Position numbers and translations under genes: made by a program. Shown here piece after piece: positions 25,252 to 33,880 of a stretch of 64,000 nt of DNA. The DNA comes from Serratia sp. M24T3 (lineage in GTDB: Bacteria > Pseudomonadota > Gammaproteobacteria > Enterobacterales > Enterobacteriaceae): assembly GCF_000257645.1 (NCBI RefSeq), contig NZ_AJHJ01000008.1, positions 112,499-176,498 on the forward strand, written 5' to 3'. Positions within the stretch are counted from its first letter, which is position 1. Each line of letters starts with the position of its first letter. The notes beneath the pieces were generated by a model. It was not told the DNA's origin. It worked only from the letters and a program-made list of their open reading frames with translations, and did not search any database.

Positions 25252-26316
25252 ATGAAAAACTCTTTATGCGAATTACTCAACCTGCAATATCCGATTATTC
25301 AAGCGCCAATGGCTGGTGTTTCAACCCCCGAACTTGCTGCCGCAGTGTCTAATGCGGGGGCTTTGGGATCGATCAGTATCGGTGCCGCCAACCCCGAACA
25401 GGCCGAGCTGATGATTCAAAAGACGCTCGCACTGAGTTCTGGGCCAGTTAACGTTAACGTTTTTTGCCATCAGGCAGTACAGCGCGATGAACAGCTCGAA
25501 AAGGCGTGGATAAAGCAGTTTCATGAGTTGTTTGTGCAATATGATGCTCAGCTCCCAGGCGAGCTGGAAGAGATTTACACCACCTTTCATAACAACAGTC
25601 TGCTACTCGACATTTTGTTAAACACTCGGCCTGCTGCGGTGAGTTTTCACTTTGGCATACCGGCTTCTGGAGTAATCAATCTACTGAAGCAAAAGGGAAT
25701 TATTACGCTGGCGACGGCGACGAGCATCAATGAGGCCAAAGAAATCGAAGCCAGCGGTATCGATTTTATCGTAGCGCAGGGTATCGAAGCTGGAGGGCAT
25801 CGGGGCATATTTGACCCGATGCAGGCGGATAGTATGCTCAGCACCTTTGCCTTGGTACAGGCGATTAAGCACCACTGTCGAAAACCGGTGATTGCCGCAG
25901 GGGGAATAATGAACGGGGCAGGGATCGCGGCGATGTTAGCTCTAGGCGCGGAGGGCGCACAGTTGGGAACCGCATTTGTTCTGTGCCCCGAATCCTCGGC
26001 CAATAGCGCTTATCGTGAGGCTCTAAAAAGTAAGCAGGCCGCCAATACGGTGTTAACTTCTGCAATATCTGGCCGACCTGCGCGCTGTATCGAAAACGCT
26101 TTTTGTACCTATGCGCGTGACTTTGCCAAACATACCATTCCTTCTTATCCTCTGACTTATGCACTCGGAAAAGCATTGGCCAGTGCGGCAGCAGCGAAAG
26201 GAGAGCATGGTTTTGGAGCCCAGTGGGCCGGGCAAGGTGCTCAACTGGCTCGCGAAATGAGTGCACAAGATTTAGTGTTAACACTGGTCGATGAAATGCA
26301 CGCTGCGCGAACTTAA
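25252..26316 (+). CDS. Nitronate monooxygenase (2-nitropropane dioxygenase family)
   Basis: 354-residue FMN-dependent TIM-barrel enzyme that oxidises toxic alkyl nitronates such as propionate-3-nitronate. Family motifs: YPIIQAPMAGVSTPELAAAV (residues 14-33), VSFHFGIP, the catalytic-His region GIEAGGHRG (about 181-189), AAGGIMNGAGIAAMLALGAE for phosphate binding and GAQLGTAFVLCPES. All are intact. It is divergent from the LysR gene. The stop codon overlaps the end of a TetR remnant on the other strand by 4 bases. A link to plant-derived 3-nitropropionate is plausible given the pectinolytic genes elsewhere in the window, but that is inference. Confidence 0.9.
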   Translation: MKNSLCELLNLQYPIIQAPMAGVSTPELAAAVSNAGALGSISIGAANPEQAELMIQKTLALSSGPVNVNVFCHQAVQRDEQLEKAWIKQFHELFVQYDAQLPGELEEIYTTFHNNSLLLDILLNTRPAAVSFHFGIPASGVINLLKQKGIITLATATSINEAKEIEASGIDFIVAQGIEAGGHRGIFDPMQADSMLSTFALVQAIKHHCRKPVIAAGGIMNGAGIAAMLALGAEGAQLGTAFVLCPESSANSAYREALKSKQAANTVLTSAISGRPARCIENAFCTYARDFAKHTIPSYPLTYALGKALASAAAAKGEHGFGAQWAGQGAQLAREMSAQDLVLTLVDEMHAART

Positions 26317-26699
26317 GCGGCAGAGTTTTCCGTTACCGCAAGATAGGCGCAAAACATGTCTGCCATAGCCTGGGCATAGGCGTTGATTTCCTCGGCAGTC
26401 CGAGAGCTTTCGGAAAAGTCTTTCCCTACAGCGCCCAAAGTTTTGGAAATTAATTCTCCCGCTAATTTCCGCTTTTCTGACCCGACGTCGGGAAGCGCCT
26501 CACGGATAAAATCGTCAAAGATCTTTTCTGCACCGGCCTTGATCTCAAGTGCTTCAGGCGCATCACGGTAAAGCGGCGCAGCATCATCGAGCGCGGTACG
26601 CATCAATGCTTCTTCACATTCCGACTGAATAAAAACCTGCACCAACTCGCGCAACCTTTCTGGCGGCGACTTTTTTCTATTTGCAAAATACTGCTCAGC
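26313..26699 (-). pseudogene. TetR-family regulator, C-terminal remnant
   Basis: The minus-strand frame from AEQYFANRKK (26699) onward matches the ligand-binding half of a TetR regulator: PPERLRELVQVFIQSECEEA, DDAAPLYRDAPEALEIKAG and the C-terminal AYAQAMADMFCAYL. The helix-turn-helix domain is absent. Upstream of 26700 the frame reads instead through antisense of a methyltransferase remnant (MSARHPLRGFPPNLLPRP), which is not TetR-like. The two broken genes meet head to head at about 26685-26705, so one deletion removed both 5' ends and the shared promoter region. It cannot bind DNA as a TetR protein. Confidence 0.75.
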
Positions 26700-26992
26700 A
26701 TATGATTGAGGGCGGGGTAGGAGATTTGGTGGAAATCCGCGCAGGGGATGCCTTGCAGACACTCGCTTTTGATATGCCTGAAAATATTGATTTACTGGTG
26801 CTCGACGGTGCCAAGGCCCTGTATCCAGAGATTCTGGCTTTGCTCGAGAGTCGGCTCAGACCAGGAGCAATCATTGTTGCTGATGATGCCGATTACAGCC
26901 CTGACTATCTGGCTTATATCCGTTCGACCAGCAATGGCTATGTTTCAGTACCTTTCGGCGGGGATGTTGAAGTGACATTGCGACTGGGATGA
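26693..26992 (+). pseudogene. SAM-dependent O-methyltransferase, C-terminal remnant
   Basis: About 100 codons resembling the C-terminal half of a class I O-methyltransferase: GGVGDLVEIRAGDALQTL, then IDLLVLDGAKALYPEILAL, the RPGAIIVADDADYSP strand-loop and the final YVSVPFGGDVEVTLRLG. The glycine-rich SAM-binding motif I and everything N-terminal are missing. A TTG at 26681 could start a peptide, but without the cofactor site it would be inactive. It was probably the divergent partner and target of the TetR gene whose remnant abuts it. Confidence 0.72.
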
Positions 26993-27132
26993 GCTGATGA
27001 TATTAATCCCCGGCTAAGTGTCGGGGCTAAAAATCTTATTGCTGGCAATCCGCGAGTTCGGGGAATGATGAAACGACCAGAAGTACTATAGTGATTTTCT
27101 TCATATAAATACCTTTTACTATATTTAACAAG

Positions 27133-27150
27133 GCCTTCTCAAAGGAAGGC
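27133..27150 (-). terminator. Stem-loop downstream of bluF
   Basis: GCCTTC tcaaag GAAGGC, a 6-bp perfect stem about 30 bases past the bluF stop. Only a mixed TTGTTAAAT tail follows on the minus strand, so terminator strength is doubtful. Confidence 0.4.
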
Positions 27151-27178
27151 AAAGTTAAATGGTGTTCAATGAATCAAC

Positions 27179-28393
27179 CTATAGTTCTGTTTCCGGCCAG
27201 GCAACTGCCGGAATGCCATTGAGCCGAGGTTTTGCAAACAAATCACCCTGGAAGTTAAGCACTCCTGCGGCTTCAAGCCACATCCACTCTTCAGGCCTCT
27301 CAACGCCAGCTGCAATCACTGATATTTCGAGTGAAGAACAACATTTGATGATTGCTTGAACGATCGCCTGTTTCGGACCATTTTTATGCACGTCGCTAAT
27401 GATGTTGCGATCGATAATGATTTTTTCGGGCTGAATTTGAGCCAGCAACAACAAACCCGCAGAGCCTGCCCCGAAATCGTCTATGGCCAGACTTATTCCC
27501 GATGCCTTGAGTTTCCTGATGGCTGAAGCAAATTCCTCAACCTGCGTAATAACCTCGGTCTCTGTGACCGCGACCACTATTTGTTCCGGGACCAGGCCAT
27601 TTGCTTTGATTTGCTCAATCAGGAAATCAACGGCCTCGGGTACCCTAACCAATGACATCGGTAATAGTTTTATAGAAAGCGTTTTCCTGCCAATCCCTAA
27701 CTTGCCGGCGAGAGCGAATGCCAGTTTTTTGGAGTCCAAATCGGCCTGATAAACTTTTTCAGGCGACAGACAAGAAAAATAATTGTGCGCAGAATTGCCT
27801 TCCAGATTGCAAAGCTTGGCTTCCAGCGAAATGACTTCACGAGTCAGTGGATCAACAATCGGCTGAAAAGCAAAACTGTAATCTTCCATACTCGCCTTGC
27901 TGAACTCAATTGCCGGTTCTGGAGTCTCATCCGCAACAAATGACCAGCTGTCAGCAGGCGGGATTTCGAGATAGTTTTCCTGCTCTCTTGCTTCAACGAA
28001 GGTGCAGAGAAACTGAAGTGCTCGGTCGTCATAGGTAAGCTGATACTTGGAGGTGCCTTTTTTCAGCACCGCCTCGAGAACTGTTTCCTGGGCGTATTGA
28101 CTGAGATCAAAAAGCTCCATCCCGACGTTACCAAAACGCCGTTCGGGTGCGTAATCGCGCATCAGCTCGACCAGATTGTTATGCCTGTTATCTGAACAAA
28201 TATTATCGTAAATCTTGTTAACAGCTTCTTCAGGACCTTCAAGCAACTGAAAAAAGTGGCTTCCGTTGAAAAGCAGAATGCCTGTAACGTCAAAGAGCTG
28301 ATTCCTGACATTGGCGTCAGCGGCTAAACCAGCCAAAATTTCTACCGAAACGTTATCGCAGAGATGGCTACGATAAATGATTGTTGACAACAT
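27179..28393 (-). CDS. bluF: BluF-type blue-light receptor (BLUF + degenerate EAL)
   Basis: 404-residue photoreceptor homologous end to end with E. coli BluF (YcgF). The BLUF domain (1-100) has the FAD-contacting Tyr in MLSTIIYRSH (Tyr7) and Gln in FNGSHFFQLLEG (Gln49), and continues with APERRFGNVGMELFDL. The C-terminal EAL-like domain (about 150-400) has lost the signature: the EAL position reads LEAKL, as in E. coli, where the protein binds no c-di-GMP and instead displaces the MerR-type repressor BluR in blue light. IDDFGAG is retained here, where E. coli has IDHFGAG. The ATG at 28393 is preferred over an in-frame start 12 bases earlier. No BluR gene is visible in the window. Its expected targets ycgZ-ymgA-ariR lie 6-8 kb away. 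Confidence 0.92.
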   Translation of the reverse strand: MLSTIIYRSHLCDNVSVEILAGLAADANVRNQLFDVTGILLFNGSHFFQLLEGPEEAVNKIYDNICSDNRHNNLVELMRDYAPERRFGNVGMELFDLSQYAQETVLEAVLKKGTSKYQLTYDDRALQFLCTFVEAREQENYLEIPPADSWSFVADETPEPAIEFSKASMEDYSFAFQPIVDPLTREVISLEAKLCNLEGNSAHNYFSCLSPEKVYQADLDSKKLAFALAGKLGIGRKTLSIKLLPMSLVRVPEAVDFLIEQIKANGLVPEQIVVAVTETEVITQVEEFASAIRKLKASGISLAIDDFGAGSAGLLLLAQIQPEKIIIDRNIISDVHKNGPKQAIVQAIIKCCSSLEISVIAAGVERPEEWMWLEAAGVLNFQGDLFAKPRLNGIPAVAWPETEL

Positions 28394-28538
28394 GTAGGGT
28401 TCCAAATTATTCGCCCTCTCACAGCAAAGGCTGTCAGGGTCACATTCAGTGATGTTGAAACCTTTCCGCTTATCAGCTGGATAGGTAGTAAACCATTACT
28501 TTGCTTCTTTTCGTGGCCTTAGCTTTTTCAATATAAGT

Positions 28539-28651
28539 TGTGCTCAATTAGATTGAGCACGCTTTAAATACTATACAACAAATGCCACTCGTTTCGCGAC
28601 GTTATTGTTTCCGCCAATGGCAGTCACTTATCTAAGTGAGTGGTCACTTAG
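28539..28651. promoter_or_regulatory. Two inverted repeats upstream of bluF
   Basis: GTGCTCAA ttaga TTGAGCAC (28539-28559) and CTAAGTGA gtgg TCACTTAG (28632-28651) are perfect 8-bp dyads in the 346-base gap between bluF and the MFS gene. Neither is followed by a T run. They are candidate protein-binding sites; the proteins are unknown. Nothing else was recognised in this gap. Confidence 0.45.
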
Positions 28652-28739
28652 ATTGAAGGTGATTGAACTGTGCTATGAGAGGGTATAGACGACAGGGGGG
28701 AATAGAGCAAGCTGCCAAAAGATCATCCCGAATATAAGC

Positions 28740-29945
28740 CTAAATATCAGGCTTAGTCACTCTGTTGGGGACAACCGAGGCTTGAATGACTATCGATGCA
28801 AAAATCAGCAGCGCAGCCACGGGTAGCATCCACTTTGAAGCTCCCAGTCCGAAAAAAGTATTGGTTAACAAAAATCCCATGACCAAGGGGCCAATGGCCT
28901 GAAAGGCTGAAAAGTAAGTAGCACTCTGGGCTGCAACAGGATGGGCGTCTTTATCGTCTCGTACTGAATCTATCATTTTGACACGATTGCCGATTCGAAT
29001 TGTGTTTAATGAAAAGCCGATAAAGAAGCAGGCCGCTAAGCTAATGAGTCTTATTTGTACTAAACAAAAAATTGTATCGCCTATAACTAACAGGATTGAA
29101 CAGAGAAGAAATGAAAATCTTCCCTGTTTCAACAATGCAGCACTCAATGCCCCCACCCCCGAAATACCGGCAGCTATTCCAAATTGTTGACTACTCCAAT
29201 GATTTAAACTCTGAAAGAATATGGGAGTTAAGACGTTGAATGCCGCAATATGCAAGCCGATCAGACCATTAGTAAAAAATAGCGCAATCTGATCACTGGA
29301 AGCCTTGAATTGTTCAATGGATTTGTTTGCAAACGTGTTGATATCTGAAGTAACTCTTTCTTTATCTTTATGATTCCAAAGTAAAGTTAACGCAATTAAG
29401 CTCAAGGTGATATCAACGAGGCTGATAAAAAGCAGGGTCATCGCCAAAGGATACTTTGCAGAAAGCAAACCACTTACTAAAGAACCGACAAAAGCCCCAG
29501 TTTGCATTACCGTTTGCATGACCCTTGAAGCATTCCCGGAAGTAATCGATTTATTAATTACTAATTGAGTATTTCTTGCTTCAAATGCACTCTGGGTTGA
29601 TAGGGTTAGTACCCCATAGAATATAATCAAAAGAGTAATACCTAAGTAACTCTCAGAGAATGGCGTTCTTGACACTAAAAGTATTACTGCATAGATAAAA
29701 ATGCGAAATAAAAATAATTGTTTCAAATTCAGATGCAAAAGGTTGGCTTTTGGAAAAATCTTCCTCAGCAAATAGGGAGTAATAATACTGATAGAGAGAA
29801 CAACGCCAAGGAACCACGAAGAGGCGGTTATTTTATAAGTATTCCAAATTATGCCAACTAAAACGACGATATCACTCACGTACACCAATGCTAAAAAAGC
29901 GTAAAATTGCAATAGTTTCGATCTGGTACCATGATTTCCTGTCAT
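28740..29945 (-). CDS. MFS transporter, AT-rich
   Basis: 401-residue carrier with twelve hydrophobic segments, for example FLALVYVSDIVVLVGIIW (about 17-34), LGITLLIIFYGVLTLSTQSA and QAIGPLVMGFLLTNTFFGLG. The pattern STQSAFEARNTQLVINKSI in the helix 4-5 region resembles MFS exporters of the EntS/macrolide-efflux type, which suggests export rather than uptake. Substrate unknown. Base composition is visibly more AT-rich than the flanking genes and codons ending in A/T predominate, a sign of acquisition. The ATG at 29945 follows AAAGGTTAAA. It is a single-gene unit. Confidence 0.8.
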   Translation of the reverse strand: MTGNHGTRSKLLQFYAFLALVYVSDIVVLVGIIWNTYKITASSWFLGVVLSISIITPYLLRKIFPKANLLHLNLKQLFLFRIFIYAVILLVSRTPFSESYLGITLLIIFYGVLTLSTQSAFEARNTQLVINKSITSGNASRVMQTVMQTGAFVGSLVSGLLSAKYPLAMTLLFISLVDITLSLIALTLLWNHKDKERVTSDINTFANKSIEQFKASSDQIALFFTNGLIGLHIAAFNVLTPIFFQSLNHWSSQQFGIAAGISGVGALSAALLKQGRFSFLLCSILLVIGDTIFCLVQIRLISLAACFFIGFSLNTIRIGNRVKMIDSVRDDKDAHPVAAQSATYFSAFQAIGPLVMGFLLTNTFFGLGASKWMLPVAALLIFASIVIQASVVPNRVTKPDI

Positions 29946-30069
29946 TTTAACCTTTGTTCGATTGTGATTTTTAATTCATTTATATCACATTTTTATTCAT
30001 TTATAGGTTCCTTTAATAGCAGAATTCAGGCAATTAAAGTGCCGACATAAGTCGGCACGTTGAACAAAG

Positions 30070-30252
30070 TTAGTATTGGCAAAATCGGATACGGTTGCCG
30101 AAAGGATCATAAACTTCCAGCACCTTTCCCCAGCCTTGCTGAACAATGTCCGGGCGTCCATAGCCATAGTGCTTATTGTTAAGCTCGCTGTGTAGCAGCT
30201 CGATATTTTGCATCGGAACAAAAATTGTTGCTCCATGGCTCGCATCGCCGTG
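30070..30252 (-). pseudogene. VOC/glyoxalase-family protein, C-terminal remnant
   Basis: The minus frame reads GDASHGATIFVPMQNIELLH, then a middle with GYGRPDIVQQGWGKVLEVYD and ends DPFGNRIRFCQY, stop at 30070. This is the C-terminal half of a bleomycin-resistance/glyoxalase-type VOC protein (full size about 120 residues), with the D-P-x-G-N metal-side strand intact. An in-frame stop at 30253-30255 and the absence of an N-terminal half show it is a remnant of about 60 codons. Confidence 0.72.
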
Positions 30253-30302
30253 TTATTACACAGCAGGAGGTAAAATAGTTAACCGGCTAATGAAGGAAAA
30301 GT

Positions 30303-30360
30303 CCCCCTTATACACTTTTAACCTTAATAAATAGTGACTTAGCGTCAAGGTATAAGGGGG
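30303..30360. repeat. 11-bp inverted repeat after the GMC oxidoreductase gene
   Basis: CCCCCTTATAC (30303-30313) and GTATAAGGGGG (30350-30360) are perfect inverted arms around 36 bases, immediately after the oxidoreductase stop. It may serve as a transcription-terminating or 3'-protecting stem, though it has no T run, or be the trace of a lost element. Confidence 0.5.
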
Positions 30361-30366
30361 GGATGT

Positions 30367-32136
30367 TTAAACCAGCGAACCGGGGTTTTTAACGTAACGT
30401 TCGATGATGGCTCGGGCAGTACGGAGAGTTAGCGCACCAATGGAAATGGTTGGGTTGTAGCCGCCGTTGTTCGGGAATGAGGAAGCGCCAGAAACGAACA
30501 GATTATGTGCATCCCAATGCTGCTGATAACGGTTGAGCACCGAAGTTTTGGGATCGAGGCCCATCACCGCGCCACCCATCGTATGCGAGCTGTCAAAAGG
30601 GCGATATGGCGAATAATGATCGTCAGCAAAATTCAGTGCACGAATGTTTTTGCCCCCAACGGCCTCGGCAATTTCACGGCAGCGATCCCGAATATAGGCG
30701 CCTGAGCGTCGGTCGTTAAGATTGTAATCGTAAGTCATGCGCAATAACGGCTGGCCGTGGCGGTCTTTGTAGGTCGGGTCAAGGTCCAGGAACTGATCGC
30801 GATGCGAATAGCTGGTTCCCTGACCCTGGACCATGGCCCAGTTTTGATAACCTTCCTGAAAATCTTTTTTCCAGCTTGATCCCCACTGACGATGCCCTTG
30901 CGGGATTTGGTCGGAAAGGCTTATTGGCAAGCCGGTATTGGAAAGCGCCTGAATACCGGCACCACCGATAAAACCAAGGCCTGTGTGGTCGAAATTGTCG
31001 CCGTTAAAATCGTCAATCTGGGTTGCCAATGCGCCGGTATTCATAAACGGATTGAAAAATTCATTTTCAAGATTCAGAAACGCATAGGAAAGCGTCTGGA
31101 AATTAAATGCCCGACCTAAAGTGCCTTCACCGGTTTTAGGATCGTACATTTTCCCGAATTTCGACAACATCAGCAATCGCACGTTATCCAGTTGATATGC
31201 TGTGATTACAACGATATCAGCAGGTTGGAATCCATAGTTGCCATCAGAATCAATAAAAGTCGCGCCAGAAGCCGTTTTACCATCCGGGCTTTTTTCAATG
31301 CGCAAAACTTCACATTCGGTGAGCATGGTGAAATTCTTACGCTGCATCAAAGCTGGCATTACACAGGCGTTGGGGGAGGATTTCGACCAGTTGCCACAAC
31401 CATAAAGTTGGCAGTAACCGCAGTAGGTGCAAGGTGCCAGCTCGATGTCTAAGGCATTTTTATAGGCTGCGCCGATAGTTCCTGCTGGAACAGGAAAAGG
31501 GTGGAATCCCATTTGGGTGGTTTTTTCGGCGAAAATATCATTCCAGCGTGAACGAACCAATGAAGGGGTGGGATAAGGGCTGCTGCGACTGCCTTCGAAC
31601 GGATTCCCGCCGGGCTGTTTGACGCCATTGATGACGCCTGCCGTACCGGAAGTTCCTGCTATTTTCTCGAAACGGTCGTAAAAAGGTTCCAGCTCATCGT
31701 AGGTCACGCCAAAGTCTTGAACGATAAGCCCGTCTACCAGTTGCTTTTTTCCATAACGTTGCTCAACGTGGCTTGCAACGGCCAAATCATAAGGCAGGAA
31801 ACGCCACGAAGCGGCCGCCCAGTGAGTTCCAGCGCCGCCAACGTTCATCCCTAGCGTCCAGTTATTCCATTCACGCCCTGGAAGGGCCGTTTGATTGCTA
31901 TTATTGCGAAAGGTATAAGTTTCAACCGAGGCGGGTTGAAGGATCTCTTTGCGTACAGAATATCTTAATTCATCAGGATCGGTCGTTGTGGGAAAATCGG
32001 CGCTGGTTTCGCGCCAGGCTCCACGTTCAATAGCGACCACATTCAGTCCTGCGCGCGTTAACTCTTCAGCCATAACCGAGCCAGCCCAGCCAAGTCCGAC
32101 AATAACCACATCTGCTTTAGGTCTTTTATATTCCAT
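30367..32136 (-). CDS. GMC-family oxidoreductase (gluconate 2-dehydrogenase flavoprotein-like)
   Basis: 589-residue FAD enzyme of the membrane gluconate/sorbitol dehydrogenase type. The Rossmann motif VIVGLGWAGSVMAEELTRAG lies near residues 10-30. GMNVGGAGTHWAAASWRF is a GMC signature. A four-Cys cluster, C-x2-C-x2-C-x4-C in CTYCGYCQLYGC (about residue 235), is found in the flavoprotein subunits that also hold an iron-sulphur centre. The active-site His-Asn pair is in FDSSHTMGGAVMG and SSFPNNGGYNPT. ATG 32136 has GGGGA eight bases upstream. It follows the subunit-3 gene on the same strand by 37 bases. The usual cytochrome c subunit gene is absent downstream. Confidence 0.88.
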   Translation of the reverse strand: MEYKRPKADVVIVGLGWAGSVMAEELTRAGLNVVAIERGAWRETSADFPTTTDPDELRYSVRKEILQPASVETYTFRNNSNQTALPGREWNNWTLGMNVGGAGTHWAAASWRFLPYDLAVASHVEQRYGKKQLVDGLIVQDFGVTYDELEPFYDRFEKIAGTSGTAGVINGVKQPGGNPFEGSRSSPYPTPSLVRSRWNDIFAEKTTQMGFHPFPVPAGTIGAAYKNALDIELAPCTYCGYCQLYGCGNWSKSSPNACVMPALMQRKNFTMLTECEVLRIEKSPDGKTASGATFIDSDGNYGFQPADIVVITAYQLDNVRLLMLSKFGKMYDPKTGEGTLGRAFNFQTLSYAFLNLENEFFNPFMNTGALATQIDDFNGDNFDHTGLGFIGGAGIQALSNTGLPISLSDQIPQGHRQWGSSWKKDFQEGYQNWAMVQGQGTSYSHRDQFLDLDPTYKDRHGQPLLRMTYDYNLNDRRSGAYIRDRCREIAEAVGGKNIRALNFADDHYSPYRPFDSSHTMGGAVMGLDPKTSVLNRYQQHWDAHNLFVSGASSFPNNGGYNPTISIGALTLRTARAIIERYVKNPGSLV

Positions 32137-32173
32137 GCTCACATTCCCCAAAAAAAAGAAAAATAACTAAATA

Positions 32174-32896
32174 TCAAATCATGATTAGGCTAATTGGCTC
32201 TAGTTCGACTCTTTTTCCTTTAATATTTATATAATCGCGATAATCGTAACGTGCGCCAGGGAAGCCAATCATTTTCCAGCCTGCCATATTTTTATTTCCG
32301 CCATATACAGGGTCAGCCAGGAAGCCTTCTTTGACGTTTGTCAGCATTAAACTGAACAATTTACTGCCATTAAATTCACCATAATCAAAACTGCCTGATT
32401 CCATTTTTTCCAAGTAGTTATCCTTTTCCTCATCGCTGAGATCTAAAAAGGCCTTACCTGTCGTTTTCTGACAATGACTATCCATTGCAGCCAAACCCTT
32501 CCGATAAATCTCTGCTGGAGTAATGATGTCTTGTATTCCTTGTTCCGGCGTACCCTGAACCAAGGGACCTAACTTGTAGCGGTTTTGTGCCGAACCAAAT
32601 GGCCCAATTAACTGATTGTCAGTAAAGGTGACACAACCTGCCTGAGAAGCACTGACTGACAATTCATCGGCCGGGATCAGGCGGTCATAAACTGCTTTAA
32701 GAAGATCGGCCTCGCGCGGAGTAAAGAAGACTAATTTGCTGTCATCAATTATTTGCGGTAGGCGGCCAGGGGGGGAATTCCACTGTTGGCCGCCGGTAAA
32801 CACTTTTACAGCTGCGCCTGCGGGTCTGAAAACGGATGCAACAGTGGCACTGGCAATCAGTACCATTCCGCCTTTAAGCACTTTTCTACGATTCAC
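32174..32896 (-). CDS. Gluconate 2-dehydrogenase subunit 3-like protein
   Basis: 240-residue small (gamma) subunit of a membrane-associated dehydrogenase. A twin-arginine signal (MNRRKVLKGGMVLIASATVA, cut after RPAGA) directs the folded complex with the flavoprotein to the periplasm. The subunit-3 core follows: FFTPREADLLKAVYDRLIPA, then AGCVTFTDNQL and LDLSDEEKDNYLEKMESGSF. The start is GTG at 32896 behind GAGGAATCAAT. It precedes the GMC gene as a two-gene operon. Substrate could be gluconate or another polyol or aldonate. Confidence 0.85.
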   Translation of the reverse strand: MNRRKVLKGGMVLIASATVASVFRPAGAAVKVFTGGQQWNSPPGRLPQIIDDSKLVFFTPREADLLKAVYDRLIPADELSVSASQAGCVTFTDNQLIGPFGSAQNRYKLGPLVQGTPEQGIQDIITPAEIYRKGLAAMDSHCQKTTGKAFLDLSDEEKDNYLEKMESGSFDYGEFNGSKLFSLMLTNVKEGFLADPVYGGNKNMAGWKMIGFPGARYDYRDYINIKGKRVELEPISLIMI

Positions 32897-33880
32897 ATTG
32901 ATTCCTCAAATTGAAACAAGCGGGGGGAAATTAAATAAATGTTAAACTTGTAGTTATTGTGTGGATATTGATGGTTAAACTTGATTTATTTGTGGCAATT
33001 CGTGTGTTTCATGACTTAAAAACAGAATAAATAGCAAGCCGGTATTTACTTATGTCTAAAACTTTGCAAGGGGATGAATGTCAATTTAATGCTTGATGTA
33101 ATTACATCAAATATTATGAAATATTTTGTAAAATTCTCTATAGCAAATAAATATAATTAGAGAATTTCGTTATTAATTTACGCGGTGTTAAAAGCCAAAT
33201 AATGATGAACGGTTAATTTAGGTTAAGTGCTAGCAAAATTTCAAAAAAATTTTAAATTATAAGAAAAGTCTGCATTTGGATTTTTATCGATCAAAAACAT
33301 ATAGTTACCTTTGTTTTGGTGTGGGTTAACCTATGGGTTGTCAATTTTTTGATCAAAATTATTGTACAGCAGAGATGAATTTGTATAGTTTTAGCAGCGC
33401 TATAACGGGGTGTCCGCAGGTAGGCTACATATCCCTCTGATCTGTTGTTATTTATTGAAAGGAATCTCTTGCTCCCATTCGTCATGAATCGGGGGCGAAA
33501 CTCGTTAGTGTTGGTAAGTTTCTCTAACACACAGAAAACAGCATTTTTTAACAAATAATGCGTGGATTTTGAAAGGGAAAAATAACAGCGATAGTAAATT
33601 AAATTCTTCAGCAAAATAACCATGAGTTTGCTGAGTAGCTCCTTGTGCATCTGCTTTAATGCGAATGATAAACAAAGTAATTATCCATGATGCAAATGTT
33701 TGTGCGTTAACCATTTAGCAACGTGACTATAACTTTAATTATTGTCATTGCAGTTAAAATGACAGAAGGCTGAATTTGGAGCTTAGCTTACATAGTTAAT
33801 TAAGAGCCGTTACAGGCCTAGTATTAATAAAGAAATATCTTACTAAAACTTTAGCATTTAATTTCTATCCCAGGGTATAT
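32897..33880. other. Long AT-rich intergenic region with an 18-bp palindrome
   Basis: Nearly 1 kb between the divergent dehydrogenase operon and pqaA-like gene. TTGATGTAATTACATCAA (33093-33110) is a perfect palindrome about 200 bp upstream of the dehydrogenase. TTGTAC-N16-TATAGT (33362-33389) resembles the promoter shared by the ycgZ genes. The longest frames here (119 and 69 codons, minus strand) have no ribosome site and no recognisable content. The region is otherwise featureless and could be a silencer-bound (H-NS-like) stretch. Confidence 0.5.

Noticed and set aside
29997..30245. 82-codon minus frame beginning MRAMEQQFLF
   Set aside because: It is out of frame with the recognisable VOC C-terminal sequence, which lies in the neighbouring frame and has an in-frame stop upstream.
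33200..33340. PhoP-box-like direct repeats (GGTTAA...GGTTAA) upstream of pqaA
   Set aside because: Spacing is 10 instead of 11 bases and the hexamers deviate from GTTTA; not good enough to call.
33291..33714. Minus-strand frames of 119 and 69 codons
   Set aside because: AT-rich, no ribosome site, no recognisable family, mutually overlapping; likely chance frames.
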